NCBI GenBank assembly: GCA_013817065.1
Contig: JACDDJ010000183.1
Span: forward strand, 1 to 7,966
Source of the DNA: Acidobacteriota bacterium
GTDB taxonomy: Bacteria; Acidobacteriota; Vicinamibacteria; Vicinamibacterales; 2-12-FULL-66-21
Direction: 5' to 3'
DNA: 7,966 nt
Shown here: piece by piece, positions 1-6,041 of the stretch
Numbering within the stretch: position 1 is the stretch's first letter
Layout of the letters: each line of letters opens with the position of its first letter
Notes under the pieces: model-generated
The model's input: only the letters and a program-made list of their open reading frames with translations
Told to the model about the DNA's origin: nothing
Databases searched by the model: none
Translations under genes and position numbers: made by a program

Positions 1-636
1 CATGCGGCCGGTCAGGAGTTCGAACAGCACGATCCCGAACGAGAACAGGTCGGAGCGATGATCGACGACCTTGCCCAGCGCCTGCTCCGGGGCCATGTAC
101 GAGACCGTGCCGATCACCATCCCCGCCACGGTCATCTGGGGCTTGGTGACGTCCAGCGCTCCCTGGGGCAGGATCTTGGCGAGACCAAAGTCGAGGACCT
201 TGATGAGGCCCCGCTCGGTGCGCATCAAGTTCGCGCTCTTGATGTCGCGGTGGATGATGCCGCGTGAGTGCGCTTCGTCGAGCGCGTCAGCCACCTGGAT
301 CCCGGCCTGGATCGCTTCACGTATGGGAACCGGGCCCCGCGCGAGACGCGCCGCCAGTGTCTCACCGTCGACGTACTCCATCGCGATGAAGTCGGCGCCA
401 TCACTCTCGCCGATGTCGTAGGTGACAGCGATGTTCGGCGAGCGGAGCAGCGACGCGGCACGCGCTTCGTTCAGCAGGCGCGCGCGGCTCTCGGGGTCGG
501 ACTTCAACGACGGTGTTAAGAATTTCAGCGCGACGGGACGCCCGAGGCGCAGGTCGTCAGCGCGATAGACCTCTCCCATGCCGCCTGCCCCGAGGCGCTC
601 GACGATCCGGTAGTGCTGAACTGTTGTGCCGATCAC
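1..636 (-). CDS. Hanks-type serine/threonine protein kinase, N-terminal part (cut by left edge)
   Basis: Reading the minus strand from a GTG at 634-636 gives 212 codons that stay open to base 1, so the C-terminus lies outside the window. This is a PknB-type kinase domain phosphorylating Ser/Thr on proteins. Visible motifs: glycine loop GAGGMGEVY (16-24), ATP-binding Lys in VALKF (K38), helix-C Glu (E57 in LLNEAR), catalytic loop HRDIKSAN (129-136), Mg-binding DFG (149-151), activation segment ending in MAPEQ (181-185) and the SDLFSFGIVLFELLTGR helix-F block (195-211). All key residues are present, so it should be active. The GTG start fits the usual position of the domain and the IGTTVQHYRI opening common in acidobacterial kinases. 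The nearby ATG on this strand (645-647) is out of frame and stops after four codons. The ribosome binding site is weak. Acidobacterial relatives often carry TolB/WD40-like or TPR domains after the kinase; whether this one does cannot be seen. Confidence 0.93.
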   Translation of the reverse strand, partial: MIGTTVQHYRIVERLGAGGMGEVYRADDLRLGRPVALKFLTPSLKSDPESRARLLNEARAASLLRSPNIAVTYDIGESDGADFIAMEYVDGETLAARLARGPVPIREAIQAGIQVADALDEAHSRGIIHRDIKSANLMRTERGLIKVLDFGLAKILPQGALDVTKPQMTVAGMVIGTVSYMAPEQALGKVVDHRSDLFSFGIVLFELLTGRM

Positions 637-784
637 GTCTCTATCATGAGACGCCCGGGCTGTGAGCGGCGTCCCAGTGTCAGTATAGTGGGAGGTTGAT
701 GGACACCCTGCACTGACGGCGACATGGACGATGGAAAATGGAAGATGGAAAAGAGCTCTGTTGGGCGTTGGGAGTTGATCTGGC
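637..784. other. Intergenic gap between the M61 peptidase stop and the kinase start
   Basis: These 148 bp hold no credible ORF. The right half (724-780) is filled by two runs of 7-bp-period repeats, annotated separately. The left half should carry the kinase promoter: on the minus strand TATACT (687-682) resembles a sigma-70 -10 box about 45 bp before the GTG, but no acceptable -35 box lies 16-18 bp upstream, so I do not call it. No clear terminator for the peptidase is visible; AGAGCTCT (752-759) is a loop-less palindrome followed on the minus strand by a short T-rich run, too weak to call. Confidence 0.6.
724..780. repeat. Two adjacent heptamer tandem repeat runs
   Basis: Plus-strand reading: four 7-bp units of consensus ATGGAAR begin at 724, 731, 738 and 745 (the first is ATGGACG). 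After 8 bp, three more 7-bp units of consensus GTTGGGM begin at 760, 767 and 774 (the last is degenerate, GTTGATC). The run starts 4 bp after the stop codon of the M61 peptidase on the minus strand and has no coding potential. Heptameric short tandem repeats are known from gaps in some other bacterial genomes, notably filamentous cyanobacteria. Their role here is unknown. Confidence 0.75.
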
Positions 785-2653
785 CTACTTCTTGACCTTG
801 GACCCCAGCCACGACTCCCTGAAGGCTTTCATCTCTGGCGTGAGAGTGCCGCCGGTGGATTCGATCGGCGCGGCTTGAAGCGCTGAATCTTCGCCGAGTG
901 TCAGTGTTGATTTGACGACGAGGCCGGAGGGGCGGCGGAACTCGATCGCGAGCTTGTCGCCGGGCTTGCGATCCTTCAGAGCGGCGGCAAGGGCGGTGAA
1001 CGCCACGCCGTCAATCGACGCGATGACGTCACCCTTCTCGAGGCCCGCGTCGAACGCCGGCGTTCCGAAAGCGACCAGCGATCCCACCGTTGCGGCGTTC
1101 TGACGGTCCATCTGCAATCCCGTCCACGGGGCCCCCGCGCTGCGCTTGCGCACGACAATCCCGGCCGGGCCGAGCAGCCTGGCGTAATCAGGCGCTTCGC
1201 GGCCCTCGACGAAGCGCGTGAAGAAGTCCCGCGCAAAGGCGGCGTCCCCGGAAACCTCCGCCAACCGATCACGGGCATCGTCCTGTGTATAAGGCTTGGC
1301 GACGAGACCGGGCTGTGCGCCGCCCGGCTTACCGTGCACCTTCCACATCAACTGGATGTAGTCGTCGAGCGACAGCTTGCCGTTCGAACGCGCCCGCAGT
1401 TCGAGATCGATCGCAAGCGCGAGGGCCGAGCCGTAGGTGTAGTAGCTGATGAACGAGTAGCTCGCGTTGGTCTCGTCAACGGATCGCGCCGCGTCACTGA
1501 AAGGCGCGTACTGGCTCATTTGCACGGCCGATCTGAACTGCCGGGCAGGATGCGTCGCGACGCCAAGCGCAGAGTTCGCAAGACTGAGCATCGTCTGCTC
1601 GGCCGGGCGTAATCCGGCACGTCCCATGACGAGACCGCCGTAATACTGCGTGAAGCCTTCAGCGATCCACATCTCACCCGACATGTTCGCTTCTTCGAAG
1701 TTGAACGGCTCGAGCGATTTCGGACGGATCCGTTCGACGTTCCAGGCGTGGAAAAACTCGTGCGATACGGTGCCGAGCGCGCCACGCGCCGCCCCGGGGG
1801 TCTTGAAAGACACCGGGGCGGCGACCACGGTGCTGTTGCGGTGCTCCATGCCGTCCCCGCCGCCCCAGGGAACGTAGTCGCCGAGGAAGGTGTAGGTGCC
1901 ACCGTCGAACTCAGGAAACTCACCGAAGATCGCCCCCTGCTCACGGACAATCTTCTCGGTGCCGGCAACATATTCATCAAGGGCCGAATCGGCCCCGTCG
2001 TGATGGACGGCGCTGATGATGGTGAACTCCTTGCCGTCTGGATTGGTCACCTTGAACGACCGCACACCGAAGTCGCTCATCTCGGTCGGGCTGTCCATGA
2101 AGTACTGGAAGTTGGGCGCGGTGAAGGTCCACGGATCGTCGGTCGGGAAGAGCTGGGTTGCGACCTTCCAGTTGCTGCCTGGAGGCTGAACGAAGGCAAC
2201 GCGAACCTCGCGCATGTCGAAGCCGCGCGCCCACATGAAGGTCGCCGGGATGTTCATGTGAGCATGCGTGCTGTCGATCGCCAGGTACGTGCCGTCCACG
2301 TGGTTGCCGAAGATCTTGTAGGTGATGCGCACGGTGCCGTCGTGCCCGGTCACGTTCCACTGGTAAGGATCCGGTCGAGTGATCGTGAGAGGTTTCCCCT
2401 TGCCGTCAACGGCTCGCACCTCGAAGACGTTCTTCGCGTATTCGTGAAGCGCGTACCGACCGGGGGACGATCGACTCATCCTCGCTTCGAGGGTGGCCGG
2501 CGCGGACGTGAAGGTGACTTCGACCTCGGCATAGTGATGTTCAGGAGCCGGGAACGAAATCCGATAGACCGTCGGTGCCTGCGCAGCCGCGGCGGCCGCG
2601 AGAGCGAGCGAAAATATCAGTGCGAGAACAGCGGAACGACTCGTGTGACGCAT
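785..2653 (-). CDS. Secreted M61-family metallopeptidase with C-terminal PDZ domain
   Basis: A 622-residue protein, the usual length for M61 (glycyl aminopeptidase-like) zinc peptidases. Layout: signal peptide (1-26, hydrophobic core LALIFSLALAAAAAA, likely cut after AQA); M61 N-terminal beta-rich domain (about 27-200); catalytic domain with GGGDGMEHRNS (264-274), zinc motif HEFFH (298-302) followed by the family signature AWNVERIRP, and the probable third zinc ligand E332 in AEGFTQYYGG; PDZ domain (about 500-590) with the LVAFGTPAFDAGLEKGDVI core. It should act outside the cytoplasmic membrane, trimming peptides from the N-terminus; substrate preference is not readable (characterised relatives favour Gly/Ala). 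The ATG is chosen because it opens the signal peptide directly, although no Shine-Dalgarno precedes it. It follows the serine hydrolase gene by 47 bp on the same strand, so co-transcription is likely. All catalytic residues appear intact. Confidence 0.94.
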   Translation of the reverse strand: MRHTSRSAVLALIFSLALAAAAAAQAPTVYRISFPAPEHHYAEVEVTFTSAPATLEARMSRSSPGRYALHEYAKNVFEVRAVDGKGKPLTITRPDPYQWNVTGHDGTVRITYKIFGNHVDGTYLAIDSTHAHMNIPATFMWARGFDMREVRVAFVQPPGSNWKVATQLFPTDDPWTFTAPNFQYFMDSPTEMSDFGVRSFKVTNPDGKEFTIISAVHHDGADSALDEYVAGTEKIVREQGAIFGEFPEFDGGTYTFLGDYVPWGGGDGMEHRNSTVVAAPVSFKTPGAARGALGTVSHEFFHAWNVERIRPKSLEPFNFEEANMSGEMWIAEGFTQYYGGLVMGRAGLRPAEQTMLSLANSALGVATHPARQFRSAVQMSQYAPFSDAARSVDETNASYSFISYYTYGSALALAIDLELRARSNGKLSLDDYIQLMWKVHGKPGGAQPGLVAKPYTQDDARDRLAEVSGDAAFARDFFTRFVEGREAPDYARLLGPAGIVVRKRSAGAPWTGLQMDRQNAATVGSLVAFGTPAFDAGLEKGDVIASIDGVAFTALAAALKDRKPGDKLAIEFRRPSGLVVKSTLTLGEDSALQAAPIESTGGTLTPEMKAFRESWLGSKVKK

Positions 2654-2670
2654 GGGCAGGATCGTAACAG

Positions 2671-2685
2671 AACCGGTAACCGGTT
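2671..2685. repeat. Short dyad in the serine hydrolase-M61 gap
   Basis: AACCGG and CCGGTT arms are separated by TAA; the same bases can be read as two direct copies of AACCGGT. It sits 18 bp upstream of the M61 start codon. It could be a small operator or a weak hairpin. It has no T tract, so it is not a convincing terminator, and so short a dyad may be chance. Confidence 0.35.
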
Positions 2686-2700
2686 ATCGCCAGCCGACTT

Positions 2701-4164
2701 TCACTTAATCGCCTTGATCACCTCGCGCACGAGGTCCCACTGGTTGAATCCCTGCCGCCCGTAGTCCAGCCCGCGGCGGACGATCACCAGGTCGTGTGAC
2801 GGAACGACGACCGCGTATTGGCCGCGGTTGCCGGCGGTGGAATACGCATCTTTCGGCACGTCGGTGCGATTGTCGGGCACGAGCCACCAGTGCCCGCCGT
2901 ACTGGTTGCCGCTCTGTGCCGTGGCAGGCGCTGGCGTCCGCACGAAGTCGATCCACTGCTTGGAGAGTAGCCGTTCACCGTTCCACTCCCCACCCTGCAG
3001 ATAAAGCAAGCCGAGGCGCGCGAGATCGCGGGCATTCGTGTAGACCTGGCTGCTGAGGATGAAGTCGCCGAAGCGATCCGTGCTGAGCAGCGTATTGCGC
3101 ATGCCGATGCGGTGCAGCAGCGCCTTACGCGGGAAGTCGAGATAGGCCTGAGGATCCCCAATCGCCTGTTTCATCGCGTAGACGGCGAGAAGCGTGTCGT
3201 AATTCTCGTAGTCCCAACTCGTGCCCGGCTCGCGGATCAGACCGCGATTCCGCGCGCCCTCGACCGAGCTCGCGCCGGCCCAGTACGCCATGCCGGATCC
3301 GGTTGCGTATTCGAGGCCCCCGTTGTCCACCGTTTCGAGCCCGCTCGACATGTTCAGGACTTGCCTGAGCGTGATCGCGGCCCGCGGCTCCTGAATGGCA
3401 CCGCGCGCCTGGGGGAGCCAGTCGAAGCCAAGCGGCTTGTCGAGCGAGAGCTTCCCCTGGTCGGCCAGGATCCCGAACAACGTCGCCGCGATGCTTTTCG
3501 CGGTCGACCAGGTCCGTGTCTTGGTCGTCATGTCCACACCGGGCGCATACCGCTCATAGACGATCCGGCCGCGGTGGACCACCAGCAGGCTGAGCGTGAC
3601 CTGCTCCGGCGACTCCCGCTTGAACGCCCAATCCGACGCGGCCTGGAGAGCTGCGGCATCGATGTTGGCCGGCAGGGGCTGCTCCTTGACGAGATCGCCG
3701 TCCGGCCAAGGTGTGCGCGCCGCATCGCCCGGCGGCGGCGGGGTCTTGAGCTGCGGCAGCTTATCGATGTCGTCGAGGCTCTGATTCGGAGCGAGAACGA
3801 TGCAGCCCAATCCCTCACGGAACGCCGCGCGCATCACCGGCACACCATCGTCTTTGCCAATCGCCACGGCGCGTCGCTCGCGGTCGATCGTGTAGCCGCC
3901 CCCCGCGGGCGTGCCGATCGGCTCGCGCAGGAACCTCAGCTCCTGTGCGAAGACCTGCTCGATCGTCCGGCCTGACGCGAACAGACCATTGCACATGAAG
4001 ATCGCCTGCTGGCCGCGCTCGATCATCGCGCGCTGCGCACGCCAGTAGTCGAACCCTGCCCCCTGGCGTTGGGCGAGTGGAGCGGCGGAAAGGGCCAGTC
4101 CGAACGCGACAATCAGCCCGAGAATTCTCTTTCGCATTCGGAAAGGATATTCCAGGTGGAGCAC
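2701..4164 (-). CDS. Secreted serine hydrolase, beta-lactamase/class C (PF00144) fold
   Basis: A 487-residue protein of the penicillin-binding/beta-lactamase-like serine hydrolases (COG1680), a group including esterases, DD-peptidases and 6-aminohexanoate-dimer hydrolase. The substrate cannot be predicted. Motifs: S220-T-A-K223 (nucleophile and general base, in TWSTAKSIAA), Y319-E-N321 (second motif) and AGNRGQ (444-449) where class C enzymes have KTG. A signal peptide core (ILGLIVAFGLALSAA, 14-28) implies export. About 190 residues precede the SxxK motif, longer than usual; the stretch with MCNGLFASGRTIEQVF (57-72) is a separate N-terminal region I cannot assign. The start is ambiguous: GTG at 4162-4164 has GGAG (4175-4172) 7 nt upstream, whereas ATG at 4135-4137 lacks a Shine-Dalgarno but gives a cleaner signal peptide (MRKRILGL). 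I keep the GTG because of the ribosome site. It lies downstream of a structured leader and 47 bp upstream of the M61 gene. Confidence 0.92.
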   Translation of the reverse strand: MLHLEYPFRMRKRILGLIVAFGLALSAAPLAQRQGAGFDYWRAQRAMIERGQQAIFMCNGLFASGRTIEQVFAQELRFLREPIGTPAGGGYTIDRERRAVAIGKDDGVPVMRAAFREGLGCIVLAPNQSLDDIDKLPQLKTPPPPGDAARTPWPDGDLVKEQPLPANIDAAALQAASDWAFKRESPEQVTLSLLVVHRGRIVYERYAPGVDMTTKTRTWSTAKSIAATLFGILADQGKLSLDKPLGFDWLPQARGAIQEPRAAITLRQVLNMSSGLETVDNGGLEYATGSGMAYWAGASSVEGARNRGLIREPGTSWDYENYDTLLAVYAMKQAIGDPQAYLDFPRKALLHRIGMRNTLLSTDRFGDFILSSQVYTNARDLARLGLLYLQGGEWNGERLLSKQWIDFVRTPAPATAQSGNQYGGHWWLVPDNRTDVPKDAYSTAGNRGQYAVVVPSHDLVIVRRGLDYGRQGFNQWDLVREVIKAIK

Positions 4165-4319
4165 CGGTGAACTCCGCGATTGAAGATGTGGGTCGGGGGC
4201 CGAGATGTGATCTCAGCCCCCGACGAGCCTGGCCGCGGGCGTGGTGTCCGCCCGGGAAAGGGGATGCGAGCCGGCCTTTTTGGCTGACGAGGCAGGATGT
4301 CAGCCGGTCGGCACCGGTG
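4162..4319 (-). promoter_or_regulatory. Candidate structured leader RNA of the serine hydrolase gene
   Basis: Almost the whole 173-bp gap can fold. Three stem-loops follow one another. Hairpin A: 4270-4276 and 4282-4288 with 4299-4312, two 7-bp helices separated by a one-sided 5-nt A tract (minus strand), 10-nt loop. Hairpin B: 4236-4241 with 4249-4254. Hairpin C: 4192-4205 with 4211-4224, 14 pairs (one G-U in minus-strand RNA), 5-nt loop. The octamer CACCGGTG, which is self-complementary, occurs on each side (4312-4319 and 4162-4169). The two copies could pair and close a four-way junction. The downstream copy contains the GTG start codon and abuts the Shine-Dalgarno, so pairing would hide the start. 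I do not recognise a known riboswitch class. The hairpins are seen directly; the junction and its function are inference. Hairpin A has a C-A mismatch in minus-strand RNA but a G-U in plus-strand RNA, so strand is not settled by pairing alone. Confidence 0.4.
4192..4224 (-). terminator. Strong hairpin, possible terminator of the 83-aa gene
   Basis: The arms 4192-4205 and 4211-4224 pair over 14 positions (one G-U on the minus-strand RNA) around a 5-nt loop. It is very GC-rich and about 115 bp past the stop of the 83-aa gene. No T tract follows on either strand, so it is not a canonical intrinsic terminator. It may instead be part of the leader structure described for 4162-4319, or both. Confidence 0.35.
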
Positions 4320-4337
4320 GGGGTAACTGTTACAGGT

Positions 4338-4589
4338 CTATGCGACCGCCTGGGTCTGCGAGTCCCGGATCATGGGCGCCAACCGCGTCGGCCTGGCGCC
4401 CTCCATCCGAATGAACGAGCCGTCGCGCGCCTGCAGGAGGAACTTGGCGTCAACCAGCGCCCCCAGCAGGGCATTGCAGACGTCGCGCTCGAGACCCCAC
4501 AGGCGCTGTGCCTGTGCCGCAGTCAGCCGAAGACCAGGCATTTCCACGAACTCGCACTGGATCCGCTGAAGCACGTCGTCGATACGCAT
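4338..4589 (-). CDS. Small 83-aa protein, possibly winged-helix-like
   Basis: An 83-residue protein opening MRIDDVLQRIQCEFVEMPGL. The ATG at 4587-4589 has an excellent Shine-Dalgarno (GGAGG, 6 nt before the start), far better than the upstream in-frame TTG at 4662-4664. The core LTAAQAQRLWGLERDVCNALL (22-42), then LVDAKFLLQARDGSFIRM (45-62), has the shape of helix-turn-helix plus a small beta wing: hydrophobics at regular spacing, a turn after W31-G32, and a final F-x-x-x-x-D-G-x-F-x-R hairpin. From memory, similar small proteins of unknown function occur widely in acidobacteria and proteobacteria. It could be a DNA-binding regulator or a protein-interaction module; nothing proves DNA binding. 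The C-terminal 20 residues look unstructured. It lies between the terminator of the ABC operon and the serine hydrolase leader, so it needs its own promoter, which I could not identify. There is no signal peptide or membrane segment. Confidence 0.8.
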   Translation of the reverse strand: MRIDDVLQRIQCEFVEMPGLRLTAAQAQRLWGLERDVCNALLGALVDAKFLLQARDGSFIRMEGARPTRLAPMIRDSQTQAVA

Positions 4590-4856
4590 CTCGCCCCTCC
4601 ACTGGGTCAGTCCCAACAATCGCGGAATTACTTTGTCGAACTTGGTTACGACGGTAAAAAGCAACCCGTGTACCGCCTCAGCCGCAGGAACGAAGGCGGC
4701 GCCAGCGTTGTGGGAAGGTATTGAAGGAGCTGAACTTAGCGGTTGATACTGCAGTGGACTTGCGGCCCGGAGGCTGGAAAACGACAGCGGGGGTGTAAGA
4801 CCCGCCGTCGTTGATTGTCTGGAATCGCTACGTGCGACGTCGCGACGTGCGACGTG
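4590..4856. other. Intergenic gap between the ABC operon and the 83-aa gene
   Basis: These 267 bp hold the heptamer-like repeat (4827-4859), the intrinsic terminator (4776-4812) and then about 185 bp leading into the 83-aa gene. A promoter for that gene should lie there, but no pair of sigma-70-like boxes with acceptable spacing stands out on the minus strand. The open frame continuing upstream of the 83-aa gene to 4664 reads from a TTG without a ribosome site and is not taken as coding. Confidence 0.6.
4776..4812 (-). terminator. Rho-independent terminator of the ABC transporter operon
   Basis: Arms 4801-4812 and 4780-4791 form a 12-position stem (11 Watson-Crick pairs plus one G-U in minus-strand RNA) around a 9-nt loop. 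On the minus strand the second arm ends in TT and continues TTCC, giving a four-T tract. It lies about 45 bp past the stop codon of the last permease. The mismatch becomes a wobble pair only in the minus-strand RNA, which supports this direction. The T tract is short. Confidence 0.7.
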
Positions 4857-4859
4857 CTA
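4827..4859. repeat. Degenerate heptamer tandem repeat reaching the permease stop codon
   Basis: Plus-strand units of consensus CGTGCGA begin at 4831, 4838 (one extra base, CGTCGCGA), 4846 and 4853 (CGTGCTA). The last unit ends in CTA, the reverse complement of the permease's TAG stop codon (4857-4859), so the array abuts and includes the end of the gene. Internal palindromes GCGACGTCGC (4834-4843) and CGTCGCGACG (4838-4847) overlap. Function unknown; the 7-bp period matches the runs at 724-780 although the unit sequence differs. Confidence 0.65.
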
Positions 4860-6038
4860 CAGCTGCCGGAGCGCAGTGACGACTGATGTTCTTGCCGCCT
4901 TCCATGCGGGCAGCAGCCCGCCCAACAGACCCATGATGGTCGCGTACATCAGCGCCTGGCCCAGCAGCGCGGGTGTGACTCTGAAGGCGAATGCGACCTG
5001 GCTGAACGACTGCCAGTTCATCGTTGCGGTCTGGTAGCCGTCGAAAGCGAGATACGCAGCCAGCCCGCCGACGATGCCGCCGATCAGGCTCAGGACGACT
5101 GCTTCGACGAGGACCGAGATCACGACCGGCAAGCTTTTGAACCCAAGCGCGCGCAGCGTTGCGATCTCGCGCGTGCGGCTCGCGACCGCGCTGTACATCG
5201 TGTTCACGGCACCGAAGATGGCGCCGAGGCCCATCAATCCCGCGATGATGAAGCCGATCGTCCGGATGATCGACTGCAGCGTCCGTGATTGCGCTTCGTA
5301 GTAGTCCTGCTCCTTCACGACCGTCACACGCAGCCGTGGATCCGCCGTCATCGCATCCTTCACCGACTGGAACGAGTCGGCGGACTCGAGACGCGCGTAA
5401 ATGGACTGGTAGGTATTACCGCGACGGTAGGCCGGCTGCAGCACGCGCGCGTCAGACCACAGTTCCGACTCTGCCACCGAACCGTCCGCTTCGAAGCTCC
5501 CCACCACCTGCCACGTGTTTTCGCCCCAGCGGACGCTGGAGCCGACCGACAGGTTGGCAAACTGCCGCATCGCCGCGCGGCCGACGATGATCTCGTTGCG
5601 GCCGGACTCGAACATCCGTCCTTCGATGATCTTGACTTCGGGTCGTACGGCGAGGACGTTCATCGAGACGCCTCGCAGCGGCACGTTCGCGTCCGTCCCG
5701 GTTGCGGTGAGTGGATGACTGACGACGACGAAGAGCTCGGAGGAGGCGACCGGCCCGCTCGGGCCTTTGAGAATGCCGGGGGTGTCCATGATCAGCCGAG
5801 CGTCTTCTCCCGACAGGCCGCTCGTCATCTCGGTGTCGCTGCCGGTCCGCAGCACCACGATCCGCTCCGGATCACCGGCCTTCATCATCGCGGCCCTGAA
5901 TCCCTCCGCGATCGACAGCACCGACACGAAGACGATCACCACGCCGGCGATCCCGATGATGGCGACGATGGAGGATCCGGCGCGCTGGCGGATCGATCGC
6001 AAATTGACGCTCGTAACGGCAATGATCTGGGACAGCAT
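4857..6038 (-). CDS. ABC transporter permease, FtsX/MacB type (second permease)
   Basis: A 393-residue inner-membrane permease with the MacB/LolC-type plan: first transmembrane helix (about 22-46), a large periplasmic MacB_PCD-like domain (about 47-255) and a C-terminal FtsX domain with three helices (about 258-284, 303-332, 355-378). The cytoplasmic SRTREIATLRALGF (287-300) is the typical coupling segment contacting the ATPase, and the ending GGLLPAWKAARTSVVTALRQL is characteristic of the family. It should pair with the upstream permease and the ATPase to drive mechanotransmission-type transport, typically extrusion of lipoproteins, peptides or small toxins from the periplasmic side; the substrate is unknown. 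The ATG at 6036-6038 has AGGAG 7 nt upstream, and the gap to the previous stop is only 3 bp, so the genes are translationally close. An intrinsic terminator follows. Confidence 0.93.
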   Translation of the reverse strand: MLSQIIAVTSVNLRSIRQRAGSSIVAIIGIAGVVIVFVSVLSIAEGFRAAMMKAGDPERIVVLRTGSDTEMTSGLSGEDARLIMDTPGILKGPSGPVASSELFVVVSHPLTATGTDANVPLRGVSMNVLAVRPEVKIIEGRMFESGRNEIIVGRAAMRQFANLSVGSSVRWGENTWQVVGSFEADGSVAESELWSDARVLQPAYRRGNTYQSIYARLESADSFQSVKDAMTADPRLRVTVVKEQDYYEAQSRTLQSIIRTIGFIIAGLMGLGAIFGAVNTMYSAVASRTREIATLRALGFKSLPVVISVLVEAVVLSLIGGIVGGLAAYLAFDGYQTATMNWQSFSQVAFAFRVTPALLGQALMYATIMGLLGGLLPAWKAARTSVVTALRQL

Positions 6039-6041
6039 CGA

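Noticed and set aside
682..710. Possible kinase promoter with a TATACT -10 box
   Set aside because: No acceptable -35 hexamer at 16-18 bp spacing, and the reverse strand reads almost as well, so the match is too weak to annotate.
679..717. GTCAGT/ACTGAC inverted repeat
   Set aside because: Only 6-bp arms around a 27-nt loop; expected by chance and without a T tract.
1748..2764. 338-codon plus-strand ORF opposite the M61 peptidase
   Set aside because: Antisense shadow of a well-supported gene; low-complexity Arg/His/Glu composition and no motif.
3112..3975. 287-codon plus-strand ORF opposite the serine hydrolase
   Set aside because: Antisense shadow; the minus strand carries the intact SxxK, YxN and signal peptide.
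4590..4664. TTG-initiated 25-residue extension of the small protein
   Set aside because: A rare start with no ribosome site, against a strong Shine-Dalgarno at the internal ATG.
4077..4724. 215-codon plus-strand ORF covering the gap and the 83-aa gene
   Set aside because: It crosses two better-supported minus-strand genes and three hairpins, has shadow-like composition and no ribosome site that I can see.
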